Assembly (NCBI RefSeq): GCF_043195105.1 | Contig: NZ_JBAFWO010000006.1 | Origin: NCEH01 sp002257205 | Lineage (GTDB): Bacteria > Pseudomonadota > Alphaproteobacteria > Rhizobiales > Xanthobacteraceae | DNA length: 64,000 bases | Direction: 5' to 3' (one strand) | Shown here: piece after piece, positions 9,234 through 17,665 of the stretch | Position numbering within the stretch: position 1 is the stretch's first letter | Layout of the letters: every line of letters begins with the position of its first letter | Notes under the pieces: generated by a model | What the model was told of the DNA's origin: nothing | Seen by the model: the letters and a program-made list of their open reading frames with translations, nothing else | Databases searched by the model: none | Position numbers and translations under genes: made by a program

Positions 9234-10225
9234 GGGGCGCCCGGCGCCTCCGGCGTCAACGCGCTTCGCCCGTCTCGAACCGGCGCGCCGGGCGTGTCCG
9301 TGGTGAATGCGTCCTGCGCCTGCGGCGGATCCAGCACCAGCAGGCCGAGCGTCACGGCAATGGATACGGTGATGGCGATTTCCACGATGACGATGATGGG
9401 TTTGGCGAGGCCCTCGGGATAGGCGAGAAACGCTCCGGCGAACACCACGCCGAGCGCGCCGACGGCGAGGAACGAGAACGGCCCGAGCAGCAGCAGCGCC
9501 CGCAGCTTGCGGCTTCCGGCGGCCGGCGGGGTACGCAGGCCGGCGAGCAGCACCAGCAGCCAGGCGGCGGCGAGCACCGCGCCGCCCTGGAACGCGCCGC
9601 CCGGCTTGTCCGCGCCGGTCCAGAACAGATAGAGCCCCATGAGAAGGCCGAGCGGCGGCAGCAGCCGCGCCAGGAACACCAGCGGCGGCGTGGGCGCGTA
9701 TCGCCAGAGCGGCGGCGGCGCGCCGGTCCAGTCGCGGTCGGCGGAGAGCGACCACACGCCGATCAGCGCCAGCAGCAGCACCACGGTTTCCAGCAGCGTA
9801 TCGAGCGCGCGATAGACCAGCAGAACGGCGGTGACGGGATTGCCGAGGCCGGTCGCCTCCAGATGCGCGGCGGCCTCGTCCGCCAGCGAGGGCGCGGGTT
9901 CCGGCAAGGTCAGCACCAGCGCCGCGAGGCCGCAGAAGACGGCGAAGGCGAGCAGGCCCGCAAGGCCGCGCACCGCCAGCCCTTGCGGCGCCACCGGCTT
10001 CGCGGCGGAGGCCGCGCGCAGCAATACGAGCCCGGTCACGCCGCTGCCGATGGCCGCCTCGGTGAGCGCCACGTCCACCGCATCGAGCCGCACCCACAGC
10101 AGCGCCAGCACCAGGCCGAGCCCGACAAAGCCGATGGCGGCGGCGAGCGCTTCGCGCGCCAGCAGCACGCGCAAGGCCAGCGCCAGCGCCAGCAGGCCGA
10201 GAATAGTATCGAGGACGAGGCTCAC
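9230..10225 (-). CDS. Fused MbhD (DUF4040)-MnhB antiporter subunit
   Basis: A 331-residue membrane protein. The N-terminal third (VLDTILGLLALALALRVLLA onward, with the motif DAVDVALTEAAIGSG) matches the DUF4040/MbhD-type domain that in MrpA forms part of the C-terminal region. The C-terminal half (RLLPPLGLLMGLYLFWTGADKPGG then FQGGAVLAAAWLLV) is the MnhB domain. Between them lies a segment like MrpA C-terminus/MbhE (TAVLLVYRALDTLLETVVLL). The start is GTG at 10225, overlapping the MnhG stop (GTGA). This single gene therefore covers MbhD, MbhE and MbhF of the Mbh order. Confidence 0.85.
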   Translation of the reverse strand: MSLVLDTILGLLALALALRVLLAREALAAAIGFVGLGLVLALLWVRLDAVDVALTEAAIGSGVTGLVLLRAASAAKPVAPQGLAVRGLAGLLAFAVFCGLAALVLTLPEPAPSLADEAAAHLEATGLGNPVTAVLLVYRALDTLLETVVLLLALIGVWSLSADRDWTGAPPPLWRYAPTPPLVFLARLLPPLGLLMGLYLFWTGADKPGGAFQGGAVLAAAWLLVLLAGLRTPPAAGSRKLRALLLLGPFSFLAVGALGVVFAGAFLAYPEGLAKPIIVIVEIAITVSIAVTLGLLVLDPPQAQDAFTTDTPGAPVRDGRSALTPEAPGAP

Positions 10226-10557
10226 GTCGGTGTGCCTCCCCGCTCTTGCTCCGCCGCACCCGACCCGGCGCCGCGGCTTTCGCCATGGGCCACCTGGGCG
10301 AGCAATTGCGCCACGGTGCCGGAGGCGATCTGCACCAGCGCCCAGACCGCCAGCATCTTCGCGCCATCCAGCACGCTGCTGGCCTGGGGCAACAGGCCGA
10401 GCACGATCAGCGCCAGGCCCACATTGTCGGCCTTGGTGAGGGCGTGGAGGCGGGAGAGGGAATCGGGAAAGCGCAGCAGGCCCAAGGTTCCGGCCAGGAA
10501 AAAGCCGGCTCCGGCCAGCAGGCAGGCGAGGGCGAAGACATCGCGCGCGAGGCTCAT
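10222..10557 (-). CDS. mnhG: Mrp antiporter subunit G
   Basis: A 111-residue MnhG-type protein with three hydrophobic segments. It contains the family signature GLLRFPDSLSRLHALTKADN, close to the RxPDxxxRxHAxxK pattern of MnhG/PhaG. The hydrophilic tail (residues 92-111) is rich in Gly, Ala and Glu. The start at 10557 overlaps the MnhF stop (ATGA) and the stop overlaps the next gene's GTG. An inner-membrane accessory subunit of the antiporter. Confidence 0.9.
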   Translation of the reverse strand: MSLARDVFALACLLAGAGFFLAGTLGLLRFPDSLSRLHALTKADNVGLALIVLGLLPQASSVLDGAKMLAVWALVQIASGTVAQLLAQVAHGESRGAGSGAAEQERGGTPT

Positions 10558-10874
10558 GGGGCCGGGCTCCGCTGCGCTTTCGCCGTGTCCTGCGACCACG
10601 CGTCGGGCGGCGGCTCGGCCTGCGGCACCGCGCGCACGCTGTGGAAGGCGGCGGCGGCGAAGGCGGCGAGCAGGGCCAGCAGCAGCGCCACGTCCAGCAC
10701 CGCCGGCGCGCCGGTACCGGCATAGATGAGCAGCAGCACGGCGATGCCGACCGAGCCGAGCAATTGCACCGCCATCATCTGGTCGGCCATGCCCCGGCTG
10801 CGCCACAGGCGCACCAAGGCGGCGGCGGCGAAGGCCAGCAGGCAGGCGGCGCATCCGAGGAAGGTTTCAGCCAT
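10554..10874 (-). CDS. mnhF: Mrp antiporter subunit F
   Basis: A 106-residue protein with three membrane helices, including the MnhF core MADQMMAVQLLGSVGIAVLL and a following segment DVALLLALLAAFAAAAF. It overlaps the MnhE gene by 8 bp and the MnhG gene by 4 bp. Small accessory subunit in the inner membrane. Confidence 0.88.
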   Translation of the reverse strand: MAETFLGCAACLLAFAAAALVRLWRSRGMADQMMAVQLLGSVGIAVLLLIYAGTGAPAVLDVALLLALLAAFAAAAFHSVRAVPQAEPPPDAWSQDTAKAQRSPAP

Positions 10875-11373
10875 CGCGGACGCCGTCCCCGATCACGGCG
10901 CGGAAGGCCGCTTCGTCCCGCTTGAGATCGTCGCGCACCGGGCCGCTGGTGTCCAGGCAATGCAGCAGCAGCCCGCCATCCGATTCGCCGAGCGGCAGGG
11001 TTCCGGGCTGAAGCGCGGTGACGGCGCAGAAGGATTGAAGCGCCAGCCCGCGCGGGCAGCGCGTCGCGAAAATGAGGAAGCCGGGCTGAAGCGGGACCGG
11101 GCTCTGGAACGCCCGCCGCCCCACATCCCACCCAGCGATCACCGAGCGGCGGGCGAATCGCGTGGCGAAGGCGAGCAAAGCGGCCGGCTTGGCGCGGGCG
11201 GTGCCGGGCGGCAGCAGGGAAAGGCTCGCCCCTGCCGCCAGCGCGCAGATCACCGCGCCCGCGCAGAGATCCAGGGCCGAGACGCGGCCGAGCATGATCC
11301 AGAACAGGAAAAAACACAGCCAGCGGCAGGCGAAGGCAGGGCCGTGGAATGCCTGGTCCGCCTGCTCAGCCAT
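10867..11373 (-). CDS. mnhE: Mrp antiporter subunit E
   Basis: About 168 residues from the ATG at 11373 (MAEQADQAFHG). Upstream in-frame codons give low-complexity sequence unlike MnhE, so this start is preferred. Hydrophobic segments (WLCFFLFWIMLGRVS and LCAGAVICALAAG) precede the conserved region SVIAGWDVGRRAF, and the C-terminus has LHCLDTS, a variant of the LVHxLD motif. First gene of the operon mnhE-F-G-(D/B)-C-D-D. The promoter must lie in the 600-bp region shared with the divergent DUF1269 gene. Confidence 0.87.
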   Translation of the reverse strand: MAEQADQAFHGPAFACRWLCFFLFWIMLGRVSALDLCAGAVICALAAGASLSLLPPGTARAKPAALLAFATRFARRSVIAGWDVGRRAFQSPVPLQPGFLIFATRCPRGLALQSFCAVTALQPGTLPLGESDGGLLLHCLDTSGPVRDDLKRDEAAFRAVIGDGVRDG

Positions 11374-11999
11374 TCCGGTTCCCGCCCTTCCGGTTTCCGC
11401 CCGTCCGGCATGTGCCCCATGACGGTCTCTCCAGTCCCGGACGCAGCGTCCGGCGGGACTGCCAGGGGGCGAAATGCTCTCGCAGACACTGCATGATCGA
11501 TGCGATACCGCAGGAAGCTGCGAGAAGATCTTAGGAACTTGTATCGCCGGGCCTTGGGCGTTGCAACGCTCGCGCTCCCGCATTGCACGCAAAGCGCGCG
11601 GCGCAACCGCCGCCTGCCTTGGGGGCAGTTTCGGCCCGCGCGTGCCGCAATTATCGTTCGCGTCGAAAAAATCTAAATAGTTTCAATTATTTATGGCGGT
11701 ACGCGCGGGCCCGCCAACGGCCGCCTTCGATCCGGTCCGGTCCGCCGGTCCGCTTGAGCAGGCCGAAAATTGGGATGGGCGGAACAGGCGCGGGATTCTG
11801 CGCCCATTGCCGGACCCTCGGAATGCGGCATAACTCGCTTGGCCGGCGCACAAATACTGGGCGAGCAGGCAATAGGCAGCGGCAGCGATGTCATATCGCG
11901 CCGCGAAGGACGTCGAATAATCTGCCCGTCCATCTTGCGCGCTGGTCGAATATCCCTTTGGCGGTTTTATAAAACCTCCGTGGTCGCGGAATCAACGTC
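11374..11999. other. Divergent intergenic region, antiporter operon / DUF1269 gene
   Basis: No convincing gene is seen; short frames here have no family resemblance and poor codon use. The region separates two divergent transcripts and should hold both promoters. A local A/T-rich stretch lies at about 11660-11695 inside otherwise GC-rich DNA and is the best candidate for a promoter. A perfect palindrome near the right end is listed separately. Confidence 0.6.
11963..11976. promoter_or_regulatory. 14-bp perfect palindrome, possible operator
   Basis: GGTTTTATAAAACC is a perfect palindrome ending 23 bp upstream of the ATG of the DUF1269 gene. It is A/T-rich in a GC-rich region and could be a repressor site or overlap a promoter -10 region. 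Function is inferred from position only. Confidence 0.35.
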
Positions 12000-12512
12000 A
12001 TGAGTCATCTGGTTGTCTTTGGGTTCGATGGCATTCACGCCGCGGACGAAGTCTTGAACAAGCTACGCTCCCTGCATGTCGAGCATCTGATCGACCTGGA
12101 GGATGCGTGCGTGGTGGAGCGCGACGCGGAGGGTAAGGTCCATATCAAGCAGGCTGTGAACCTCACCGCCATGGGTGCGGCGCGCGGCGGCGTCTCCGGC
12201 GCCCTGTGGGGCGCGCTGGTGGGGATTTTATTCCTCAACCCGCTCGCCGGCATGGCGATCGGCGCGGTGGCCGGCGCGGGCACGGGCGCGCTGTCCGGCT
12301 CGCTGGTGGATTTCGGCATCAATGACAGCTTCATCAAGGACCTGGGCGGCACCATTCCGGCCGATTCCTCGGCGCTGTTCGTGCTGGTACGCTCGGTGAC
12401 GGAGGACAAGGTCCTGCCCGAGGTCGAGCCCTACAAGCCTCGCATCCTGAAGACCTCACTCTCCAACGAGGCGGAAGAGCGGCTGCGCAAGGCGCTCATC
12501 ACGGCGGCCTGA
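12000..12512 (+). CDS. DUF1269 domain-containing membrane protein
   Basis: A 170-residue protein of the DUF1269 family. It begins with a beta-alpha unit (HLVVFGFDGIHAADEVLNKL, with HLIDLEDACVVER following) and has a central glycine-zipper hydrophobic hairpin (residues 57-103, ALWGALVGILFLNPLAGMAI and GAVAGAGTGALSG), then a second soluble part with SSALFVLVRSVTEDKVLPEV. Family members are often stress-related membrane or membrane-associated proteins of unknown biochemistry. The ribosome-binding site is weak. It stands alone. Confidence 0.88.
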   Translation: MSHLVVFGFDGIHAADEVLNKLRSLHVEHLIDLEDACVVERDAEGKVHIKQAVNLTAMGAARGGVSGALWGALVGILFLNPLAGMAIGAVAGAGTGALSGSLVDFGINDSFIKDLGGTIPADSSALFVLVRSVTEDKVLPEVEPYKPRILKTSLSNEAEERLRKALITAA

Positions 12513-12929
12513 ACGGCCGCGCGCGGGCGCAGCAGAACAACACGCTTTCGTCCTCCAGCGCGCGTCGGCGGAGCGGCGCGGAAAAAATGGCCGGCTTCCC
12601 GGAAAGGATGGGCCTCTTTCCGGGAAGCACTATCGGAGCGGGGGAGCCCCGAGGGCCTGCGCCGCGCGGGTCGGGGGGACACCGGTGCGCAGGACACCTG
12701 CAAGGCTAGCGCGGTCGGCGTCGTTTGCGATGAGCAGGCCGTCCCGCCTCCATGCGCTCGATCCCAATCCCCATTCGCGCCCCCCACGCGCGCCATGCGC
12801 GCGGGCGATGTCCCGGCAGCGAGCTGGAACGGCAGCGTTCAACCTTGGCCGGTCCTGCGCTAACATGTCGCCGGGATGCGCCGGCGGGAGCCGGGAGGAG
12901 CAGGCGGGAACGACGTGTCATTCGTGGCG
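12513..12929. other. Intergenic region before AraC-family gene
   Basis: No gene recognised. It contains one strong hairpin (12594-12628, listed separately) and, near the right end, the purine-rich sequence GGGAGGAGC upstream of the regulator gene. Confidence 0.5.
12594..12628. terminator. 13-bp perfect stem, probable terminator
   Basis: GCTTCCCGGAAAG (12594-12606) and CTTTCCGGGAAGC (12616-12628) form a perfect 13-bp stem with a 9-nt loop, about 80 bp after the DUF1269 stop codon. No T-run follows, so factor-independent termination is unsure; a protein-binding dyad is an alternative. Confidence 0.45.
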
Positions 12930-13988
12930 ATGAACCAGACTCAGCCCTTTGCCGCGCGTGCCGAGGCCGGCGATCCGGCGGCCCCTTCGCCGCTGGCGCC
13001 GCTGCATTTCAGCACGGCTGATCTGCCGAAAGCGGAACAGTTCGACGGCTGGCATGATTTCATCGCCTCCACCGTGGACCTGTCCCTGGTGGCCGCCCCC
13101 GCCGTGGGATTCGAGGCCGACAAGACGGTGTGGGATCTCGGCCGCTTCGCCCTGACCTCGGCGCGCATGCCCGGCGCCGGCTATCAGCGCAGCTGGCGCC
13201 ATCTCGGCAAGGACCCGATCGATCATTGGTGCCTGGTGCTCTACGAAAGCGAAATCCCCGGCCGCCGCGCCCCGCTGGGCTTTCGTTCGCTGGCGCGACC
13301 GTTCGTGGGCGGCGGCTCAGATCGGCGGGTGCTGACGCTGTTCATTCCGCGCGACCTGTTCGCCGGCACTGCCGCCGCTTTCGATGCCGCGCCACCGGAC
13401 ATCCCCGACACCGGGCTCGGCGGCTTGCTGGCCGATTACCTGCTGAGCCTGGAAAAGCAGATGCCCCGCCTCACCACGGCGGACCTGCCCGCTGTCGCCG
13501 AGGCGACGCGCACTTTGCTGGCGGCCTGCATCGCGCCGAGCGCGGACGCGCTGGCCCAGGCGCAGGCGCCGTTGGCGCGCACCACGCTGGAGCGGGCGCG
13601 GCGGGTGATTCAGGCCCATCTCAATTCCCCCACCCTGACGCCGGCCGGCCTGTGCCGCGTGCTCGGCATTTCCCGTTCACGCCTCTACCGGCTGTTCGAG
13701 GACCTCGGCGGCGTCACGCGCTACATCCAGCGCCAGCGGCTGCTGGCGGCGCTGGCCGCGCTCGGCGATCCGGCCGATGCGCGCGCCATCGGGCAGATCG
13801 CCGAATTTTTCGGCTTTGCCGATGCCTCCGGCTTCAGCCGGGCGTTTCGCGGCGAATTCGGCTTCAGCCCGAGCGATGCCCGCAGCGCGGCGCTCGCCGG
13901 CCTGCCGCGCCCCCCGGCACCGGCGCGGCGCGCGCGCGAAGACGAGACGCGCGATCTTGAAACCATCCTGCGCGGGCTCCAGGCCTAA
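12930..13988 (+). CDS. AraC-family transcriptional regulator
   Basis: About 352 residues from the ATG at 12930 (MNQTQPF); a GTG at 12915 is an alternative nearer to the GGGAGGAGC ribosome-binding-like sequence. The N-terminal domain (LPKAEQFDGWHDFIA, later SWRHLGKDPIDHWCLVLYES) resembles the AraC_binding_2 sensor domain. The C-terminal AraC double helix-turn-helix begins near ARRVIQAHLNSPTLTPAGL, with SRSRLYRLFEDLGGVTRYIQ in the first motif and FADASGFSRAFRGEFGFSPS in the second. The following gene, ugpB, is on the same strand; whether it is a target is unknown. Confidence 0.88.
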   Translation: MNQTQPFAARAEAGDPAAPSPLAPLHFSTADLPKAEQFDGWHDFIASTVDLSLVAAPAVGFEADKTVWDLGRFALTSARMPGAGYQRSWRHLGKDPIDHWCLVLYESEIPGRRAPLGFRSLARPFVGGGSDRRVLTLFIPRDLFAGTAAAFDAAPPDIPDTGLGGLLADYLLSLEKQMPRLTTADLPAVAEATRTLLAACIAPSADALAQAQAPLARTTLERARRVIQAHLNSPTLTPAGLCRVLGISRSRLYRLFEDLGGVTRYIQRQRLLAALAALGDPADARAIGQIAEFFGFADASGFSRAFRGEFGFSPSDARSAALAGLPRPPAPARRAREDETRDLETILRGLQA

Positions 13989-14048
13989 GGGACCGGTCCA
14001 CGGCCGCGTGCAGCGGATTTCGCCGATTGTCATGGAAACGTAACGCTA

Positions 14049-14075
14049 ACCGATCAAGCGTTGAGCCTGATCGGT
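14049..14075. promoter_or_regulatory. Inverted repeat upstream of ugpB, possible operator
   Basis: ACCGATCA (14049-14056) and TGATCGGT (14068-14075) are perfect 8-bp inverted arms separated by 11 bp, ending 37 bp before the ugpB start. The size and position fit a dimeric regulator site. A TGTCAT half-site resembling a Pho box lies at 14028-14033, but its partner is not clear. Confidence 0.4.
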
Positions 14076-14112
14076 CCATGGCGCTCTGCATGGCGCACTC
14101 GAGGAGGCACAT

Positions 14113-15426
14113 ATGGCATCTCGCATCCTGCCGTCGGCGCTGGTTGCCGCCGCGCTGGCCTTCGCCGGCCCGGCATCCGCGCAAACCGAGATCCAATGGT
14201 GGCACGCCATGTCCGGCGCGCTGGGCGAGAAGCTGGAGAAGATCGCCAGCGATTTCAACGCGTCGCAGGGCGAATACAAGATTGTCCCGGTGTACAAGGG
14301 CTCCTATCCTGAGACCATGACGGGCGCGATAGCCGCCTTCCGCGCCAAGCAGCATCCCGCCATCGTGCAGGTGTTCGAGGTCGGGACCGCGACTTTGATG
14401 GCCGCCAAGGGCGCAGTGTATCCGGTCTACAAGCTGATGGCGGACGCGAACGAGCCGTTCGACCCCAAGGTCTATTTGCCGTCGGTCACCGGCTATTATT
14501 CCGACACGGCGGGCAACATGCTCTCCCTGCCGTTCAATTCCTCCACCGCGATCCTCTATTACAACAAGGACCTGTTCACGAAGGCGGGTCTTGATCCCAA
14601 CGTGCCGCCCAAGACCTGGCCCGAGGTGGAGGCGGATGCCAGGAAGCTCCAGGCGGCGGGGGTGCCGTGCGGCTTCACCACCCAATGGCCGTCCTGGGTG
14701 AATGTGGAAAATCTGTCCGCCTGGCACAATATTCCCATCGGCACCAAGCAGAACGGCATGGGTGGGCTCGACACCGTGCTGGAGATCGCCAATCCGTTGG
14801 TGGAGAAGCATTGGACCGCGCTTGCCATGTGGCAGACCTCCAAGATCTTTGATTACGGCGGACGCCAGTCCAAGGCGGATCCGAAATTCTTCTCCGGCGA
14901 ATGCGCCATCTCCATCGGCTCGTCGGCGGCGCGCGCGGGCATTCTCGCCAATGCGAAATTCGATCTCGGCTACGGCATGATGCCTTATTGGCCCGACGTG
15001 AAGGGCGCGCCGCAGAATTCCATCATCGGCGGCGCCTCGCTGTGGGTGCTGAACGGGCGGCCGAAGGAGGAATATCGCGGGGTGGCGAAATTCTTCACCT
15101 ATCTCTCGCGCGCCGACGTGCAGGCCTGGTGGCACCAGCAGACCGGCTATCTGCCCATCACCCAGGCGGCCTACGATCTCTCGAAAAGCCAAGGCTTCTA
15201 CGAGAAGAACCCCGGGACCGACATCTCGATCCTCCAGATGACGCTGAACCCGCCCACGGAAAATTCCAAGGGGCTGCGCTTCGGTTCGTTCGTGCAGATC
15301 CGCGATGTGATCGAGGAGGAATTGGAAGCCACCCTCGCGGGCAAGAAGACCCCGAAGGAAGCGCTCGCCGCCGCCCAATCGCGCGGCAATGAGATGCTGC
15401 GGGCGTTCGAGAAAGCGAACCAATAG
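14113..15426 (+). CDS. ugpB: sn-glycerol-3-phosphate ABC transporter substrate-binding protein
   Basis: A 437-residue periplasmic binding protein. A signal peptide (ALVAAALAFAGPASAQ) leads into IQWWHAMSGALGEKLE, characteristic of UgpB. Other UgpB-like features are the VFEVGTATLM region, LPFNSSTAILYYNKDLF, TTQWPSWVNVENLSAWH and the conserved tail TAFxQ-like region AAQSRGNEMLRAFEKAN. It captures glycerol-3-phosphate or its diesters for the UgpAEC permease. The permease genes are absent on both sides here, so ugpB is an orphan in this window. The ribosome-binding site is GAGGAGG 6-8 bp before ATG. Confidence 0.93.
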   Translation: MASRILPSALVAAALAFAGPASAQTEIQWWHAMSGALGEKLEKIASDFNASQGEYKIVPVYKGSYPETMTGAIAAFRAKQHPAIVQVFEVGTATLMAAKGAVYPVYKLMADANEPFDPKVYLPSVTGYYSDTAGNMLSLPFNSSTAILYYNKDLFTKAGLDPNVPPKTWPEVEADARKLQAAGVPCGFTTQWPSWVNVENLSAWHNIPIGTKQNGMGGLDTVLEIANPLVEKHWTALAMWQTSKIFDYGGRQSKADPKFFSGECAISIGSSAARAGILANAKFDLGYGMMPYWPDVKGAPQNSIIGGASLWVLNGRPKEEYRGVAKFFTYLSRADVQAWWHQQTGYLPITQAAYDLSKSQGFYEKNPGTDISILQMTLNPPTENSKGLRFGSFVQIRDVIEEELEATLAGKKTPKEALAAAQSRGNEMLRAFEKANQ

Positions 15427-15433
15427 GCGCGGG

Positions 15434-15463
15434 GCGGAGCCGGACCGCGCGGTTCGGCTCCGC
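15434..15463 (+). terminator. Hairpin after ugpB
   Basis: GCGGAGCCGGACC (15434-15446) pairs with GGTTCGGCTCCGC (15451-15463) with 12 of 13 positions matched and a 4-nt loop, 8 bp past the ugpB stop. There is no strong T-run. Confidence 0.55.
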
Positions 15464-15498
15464 ACGATTCCGCGGCGCTGGCCCGACGGGGCTTCAGG

Positions 15499-15745
15499 AC
15501 CAATCGGCCGTCAGCGGCGTGGTGATCGTCGAGGGGCTCACCGCCGGTGTGCGCGATTGTATTTCTTTCACCGGTCGATCGCCTTTTGCGCGTCTTGGCC
15601 GGGCGCGTCCCGGCCATCTACGCCGGGCCGAACTCACCGGTCTTGAACGGCTGGCACCAACGGTGCCGCGTGGATGCACGGGACAAGCCCGTGCATGACG
15701 ATTCCTCTGGCGACGGCGCCAAGCCGTGAATGTCGATCGGTCCTA
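15499..15745. repeat. Dispersed intergenic repeat, copy A
   Basis: About 245 bp resembling 28291-28530. Shared blocks include the GTCAGCGGCG/TCGTCGAGG segment, TTTCTTTCACC, CCGGGCG(C/T)GTCCCGGCCATC, GGTGCCGCGTGGATGCACGG, ACAAGCCCGTGCATGACGA and GCCGTGAAT. It contains two small hairpins (CCGGGCGCGTCCCGG and the CACGGGACAAGCCCGTG type). This element type is widespread between genes in Hyphomicrobiales; it fills the gap between ugpB and the end of batD and gives spurious reading frames. Confidence 0.75.
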
Positions 15746-15751
15746 GCCCGC

Positions 15752-17662
15752 CTAGGGATAGAGCGGGGCGAGGCGGGCGCCGCGGCGCTTCGGGGCGGAT
15801 CGGGTGCGCGCGGCGCATTCCGCGCGCACGGCGGAGAGGCAGGCGGCGCCGCGCCAGCGCGCAGCCTTGATGCCTGCAGGCTTGAGGCCCGAAGATCCTG
15901 CCCCATAGAGATGTTGGCGCAGATCCTCTGCCGCCTTCGCCATGGCGGGCGTGCGGAAGGTATTCGCGTCGAAAGCTTGCGCGTCCAAAGTTTGCGCGTC
16001 GAAGGCGTCTCGGTGGACCTGGCCGGTGGCGACGGGGGCAGGGCTGCCCTCGGCCCGCGTCCAGGCGATCAAAGCGGCATGGGCGGCCAGCGCGTTATCG
16101 GCCTTGCAGGCGGCGCGCAGATCGGCCAGCGCGGCGGCGGCGCTGATGCGCGCCCGGCCTCGGCTGCGATACGCCGGGCGCGCGGCACCAGACGTTGCGC
16201 GCGCCGCATGGGCGGCGCGGCGGCGCAGCAGCAGCGCGGTCAGGCCCAGAACCAGCAGGATCGCGGCCAGCGTCGCGCCGGTGCGCAAATTCAGCATTTC
16301 CGCCAGCCACGCCGGCAAGGCAAGCTGCGTCTCCACCGTCGGCGGCGGCGCCTGCGGCACGTCGATGGGCGCCGCAGGTAGCGCTTGGGGCGGCGGCGCG
16401 GCGGGGCGCGTCTGGTCGGAGGCGGCGACGGTGAAGGTCTCCGCCGGAAGATGGGCGGTTTCCTGCGTCTTGGTCTCGGTGTTCCACCAGCCCACATCCA
16501 GGCCCGGCAGGGTAATGGCGCCATCGCGCGTCGGCACCACGGAAATGGTCTTGATCAGCACCGCGCCGGGCTTGCCATTGATCAGCGCCTGATCGGAACG
16601 GCTGGATTCCTCGTATTGGCGCACGCCGTCCGCCTCGACGATGGGCAGGGGCGGCAATTGATTGGGGGTGGCGCCCACCGCTTCCAGGGTCAGGGTGCGC
16701 GTCAGCGTCTCGCCCGCCTTGGCCTGGGCGAGCGGCGGGTTCCAGGTGCTGGAGAGTATGACGTCCTGCGCCGGCAGGAACCACCCCACCGCCGCCGCCG
16801 GCCGCGGCTTGACCTCGATGCGCACCGGATCCGAATGAAGCGTCACCTCGCGCCCGAGAGCGGGATCCGCGCCGGCGAGCGGCACGGCGCCACTGCGGCC
16901 GAGCAGGCGCGCCAGGTCCGAGGGCAGGCCTGCGCCCGCAAAGCCGGGCAATTGCGCCTCCAGCGTGATCGGCCCGATCTCGATCGTTCCGCTGCGCTGG
17001 GGGCGCATGATGTAGCCTTGCTCGATCACAGTGTAGCGCTGGCGCCCCACCACCTTGCCGAACACCCGCTGATCGCCGACCTTGGTGAAGGTGGCGCCCA
17101 CCGCTTCCGGCGGCGTCAGGCGGCCGCCCAGTAGGTTTCCATTGGTGTAGATGCGCACCGCCACCAGCATTTCGCCCTGGACATAGGGCGCGGGGCCGAG
17201 AGGCTCCACCTGCACGAACAGCGGGCGCGCCTCGGCCGGGTCCACGGCGGAGGAGGCATCCACCGACAGGCGGATCGGCGCCGTGGTCTGGCCGGCGAGG
17301 GTCAGTCCCGGAACATTGATCGCGCCCGCTCGCTTCGGCGCGAGCGTCAGGATCCACTCATTGACCTGGGTGCGCCGGCCGTTGACCACGTCCACCCGGC
17401 TTGCCCGGTTGCGGTCGAGAATGTCGAAATCGCGCGCCAGCGGCGCCAGATCGGGCGGCTGGGCGCTATCGCCGCCCACCAGCGTGATGACCAGTTCGAA
17501 GCTTTCGCCCACCGACATGGTGGTGCGATCGACGCGCGCGGTCGGGCCGGCAGCGAACGCGGGCGCGGCGCACGCCAGCGCCACCAGCAGGATGGCCAGC
17601 ATTCGGGCCAGCATCGGCAGGGCGCGGAGCAGGGGGGCGAGCTGCATGCGGAGCGCTGTCAT
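15752..17662 (-). CDS. batD: BatD-family protein
   Basis: A 636-residue BatD-like protein. It has a signal peptide (LLVALACAAPAFAAGP), the family beta-sandwich region starting ARVDRTTMSVGESFELVITL, a motif VDVVNGRRTQVNEWILTLAPKR-like stretch, and a second domain with GEMLVAVRIYTNGN. A single membrane helix (ATLAAILLVLGLTALLLRRR, about residues 452-472) is followed by a soluble tail rich in Ala. BatD is thought to act at the membrane with the VWA proteins BatA/BatB. Last gene of the moxR-bat operon, 3 bp after the VWA/TPR gene. Confidence 0.85.
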   Translation of the reverse strand: MTALRMQLAPLLRALPMLARMLAILLVALACAAPAFAAGPTARVDRTTMSVGESFELVITLVGGDSAQPPDLAPLARDFDILDRNRASRVDVVNGRRTQVNEWILTLAPKRAGAINVPGLTLAGQTTAPIRLSVDASSAVDPAEARPLFVQVEPLGPAPYVQGEMLVAVRIYTNGNLLGGRLTPPEAVGATFTKVGDQRVFGKVVGRQRYTVIEQGYIMRPQRSGTIEIGPITLEAQLPGFAGAGLPSDLARLLGRSGAVPLAGADPALGREVTLHSDPVRIEVKPRPAAAVGWFLPAQDVILSSTWNPPLAQAKAGETLTRTLTLEAVGATPNQLPPLPIVEADGVRQYEESSRSDQALINGKPGAVLIKTISVVPTRDGAITLPGLDVGWWNTETKTQETAHLPAETFTVAASDQTRPAAPPPQALPAAPIDVPQAPPPTVETQLALPAWLAEMLNLRTGATLAAILLVLGLTALLLRRRAAHAARATSGAARPAYRSRGRARISAAAALADLRAACKADNALAAHAALIAWTRAEGSPAPVATGQVHRDAFDAQTLDAQAFDANTFRTPAMAKAAEDLRQHLYGAGSSGLKPAGIKAARWRGAACLSAVRAECAARTRSAPKRRGARLAPLYP

Positions 17663-17665
17663 CTC

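Noticed and set aside
14028..14050. Pho box upstream of ugpB
   Set aside because: One TGTCAT half-site is present, but the second half at the expected spacing does not match.
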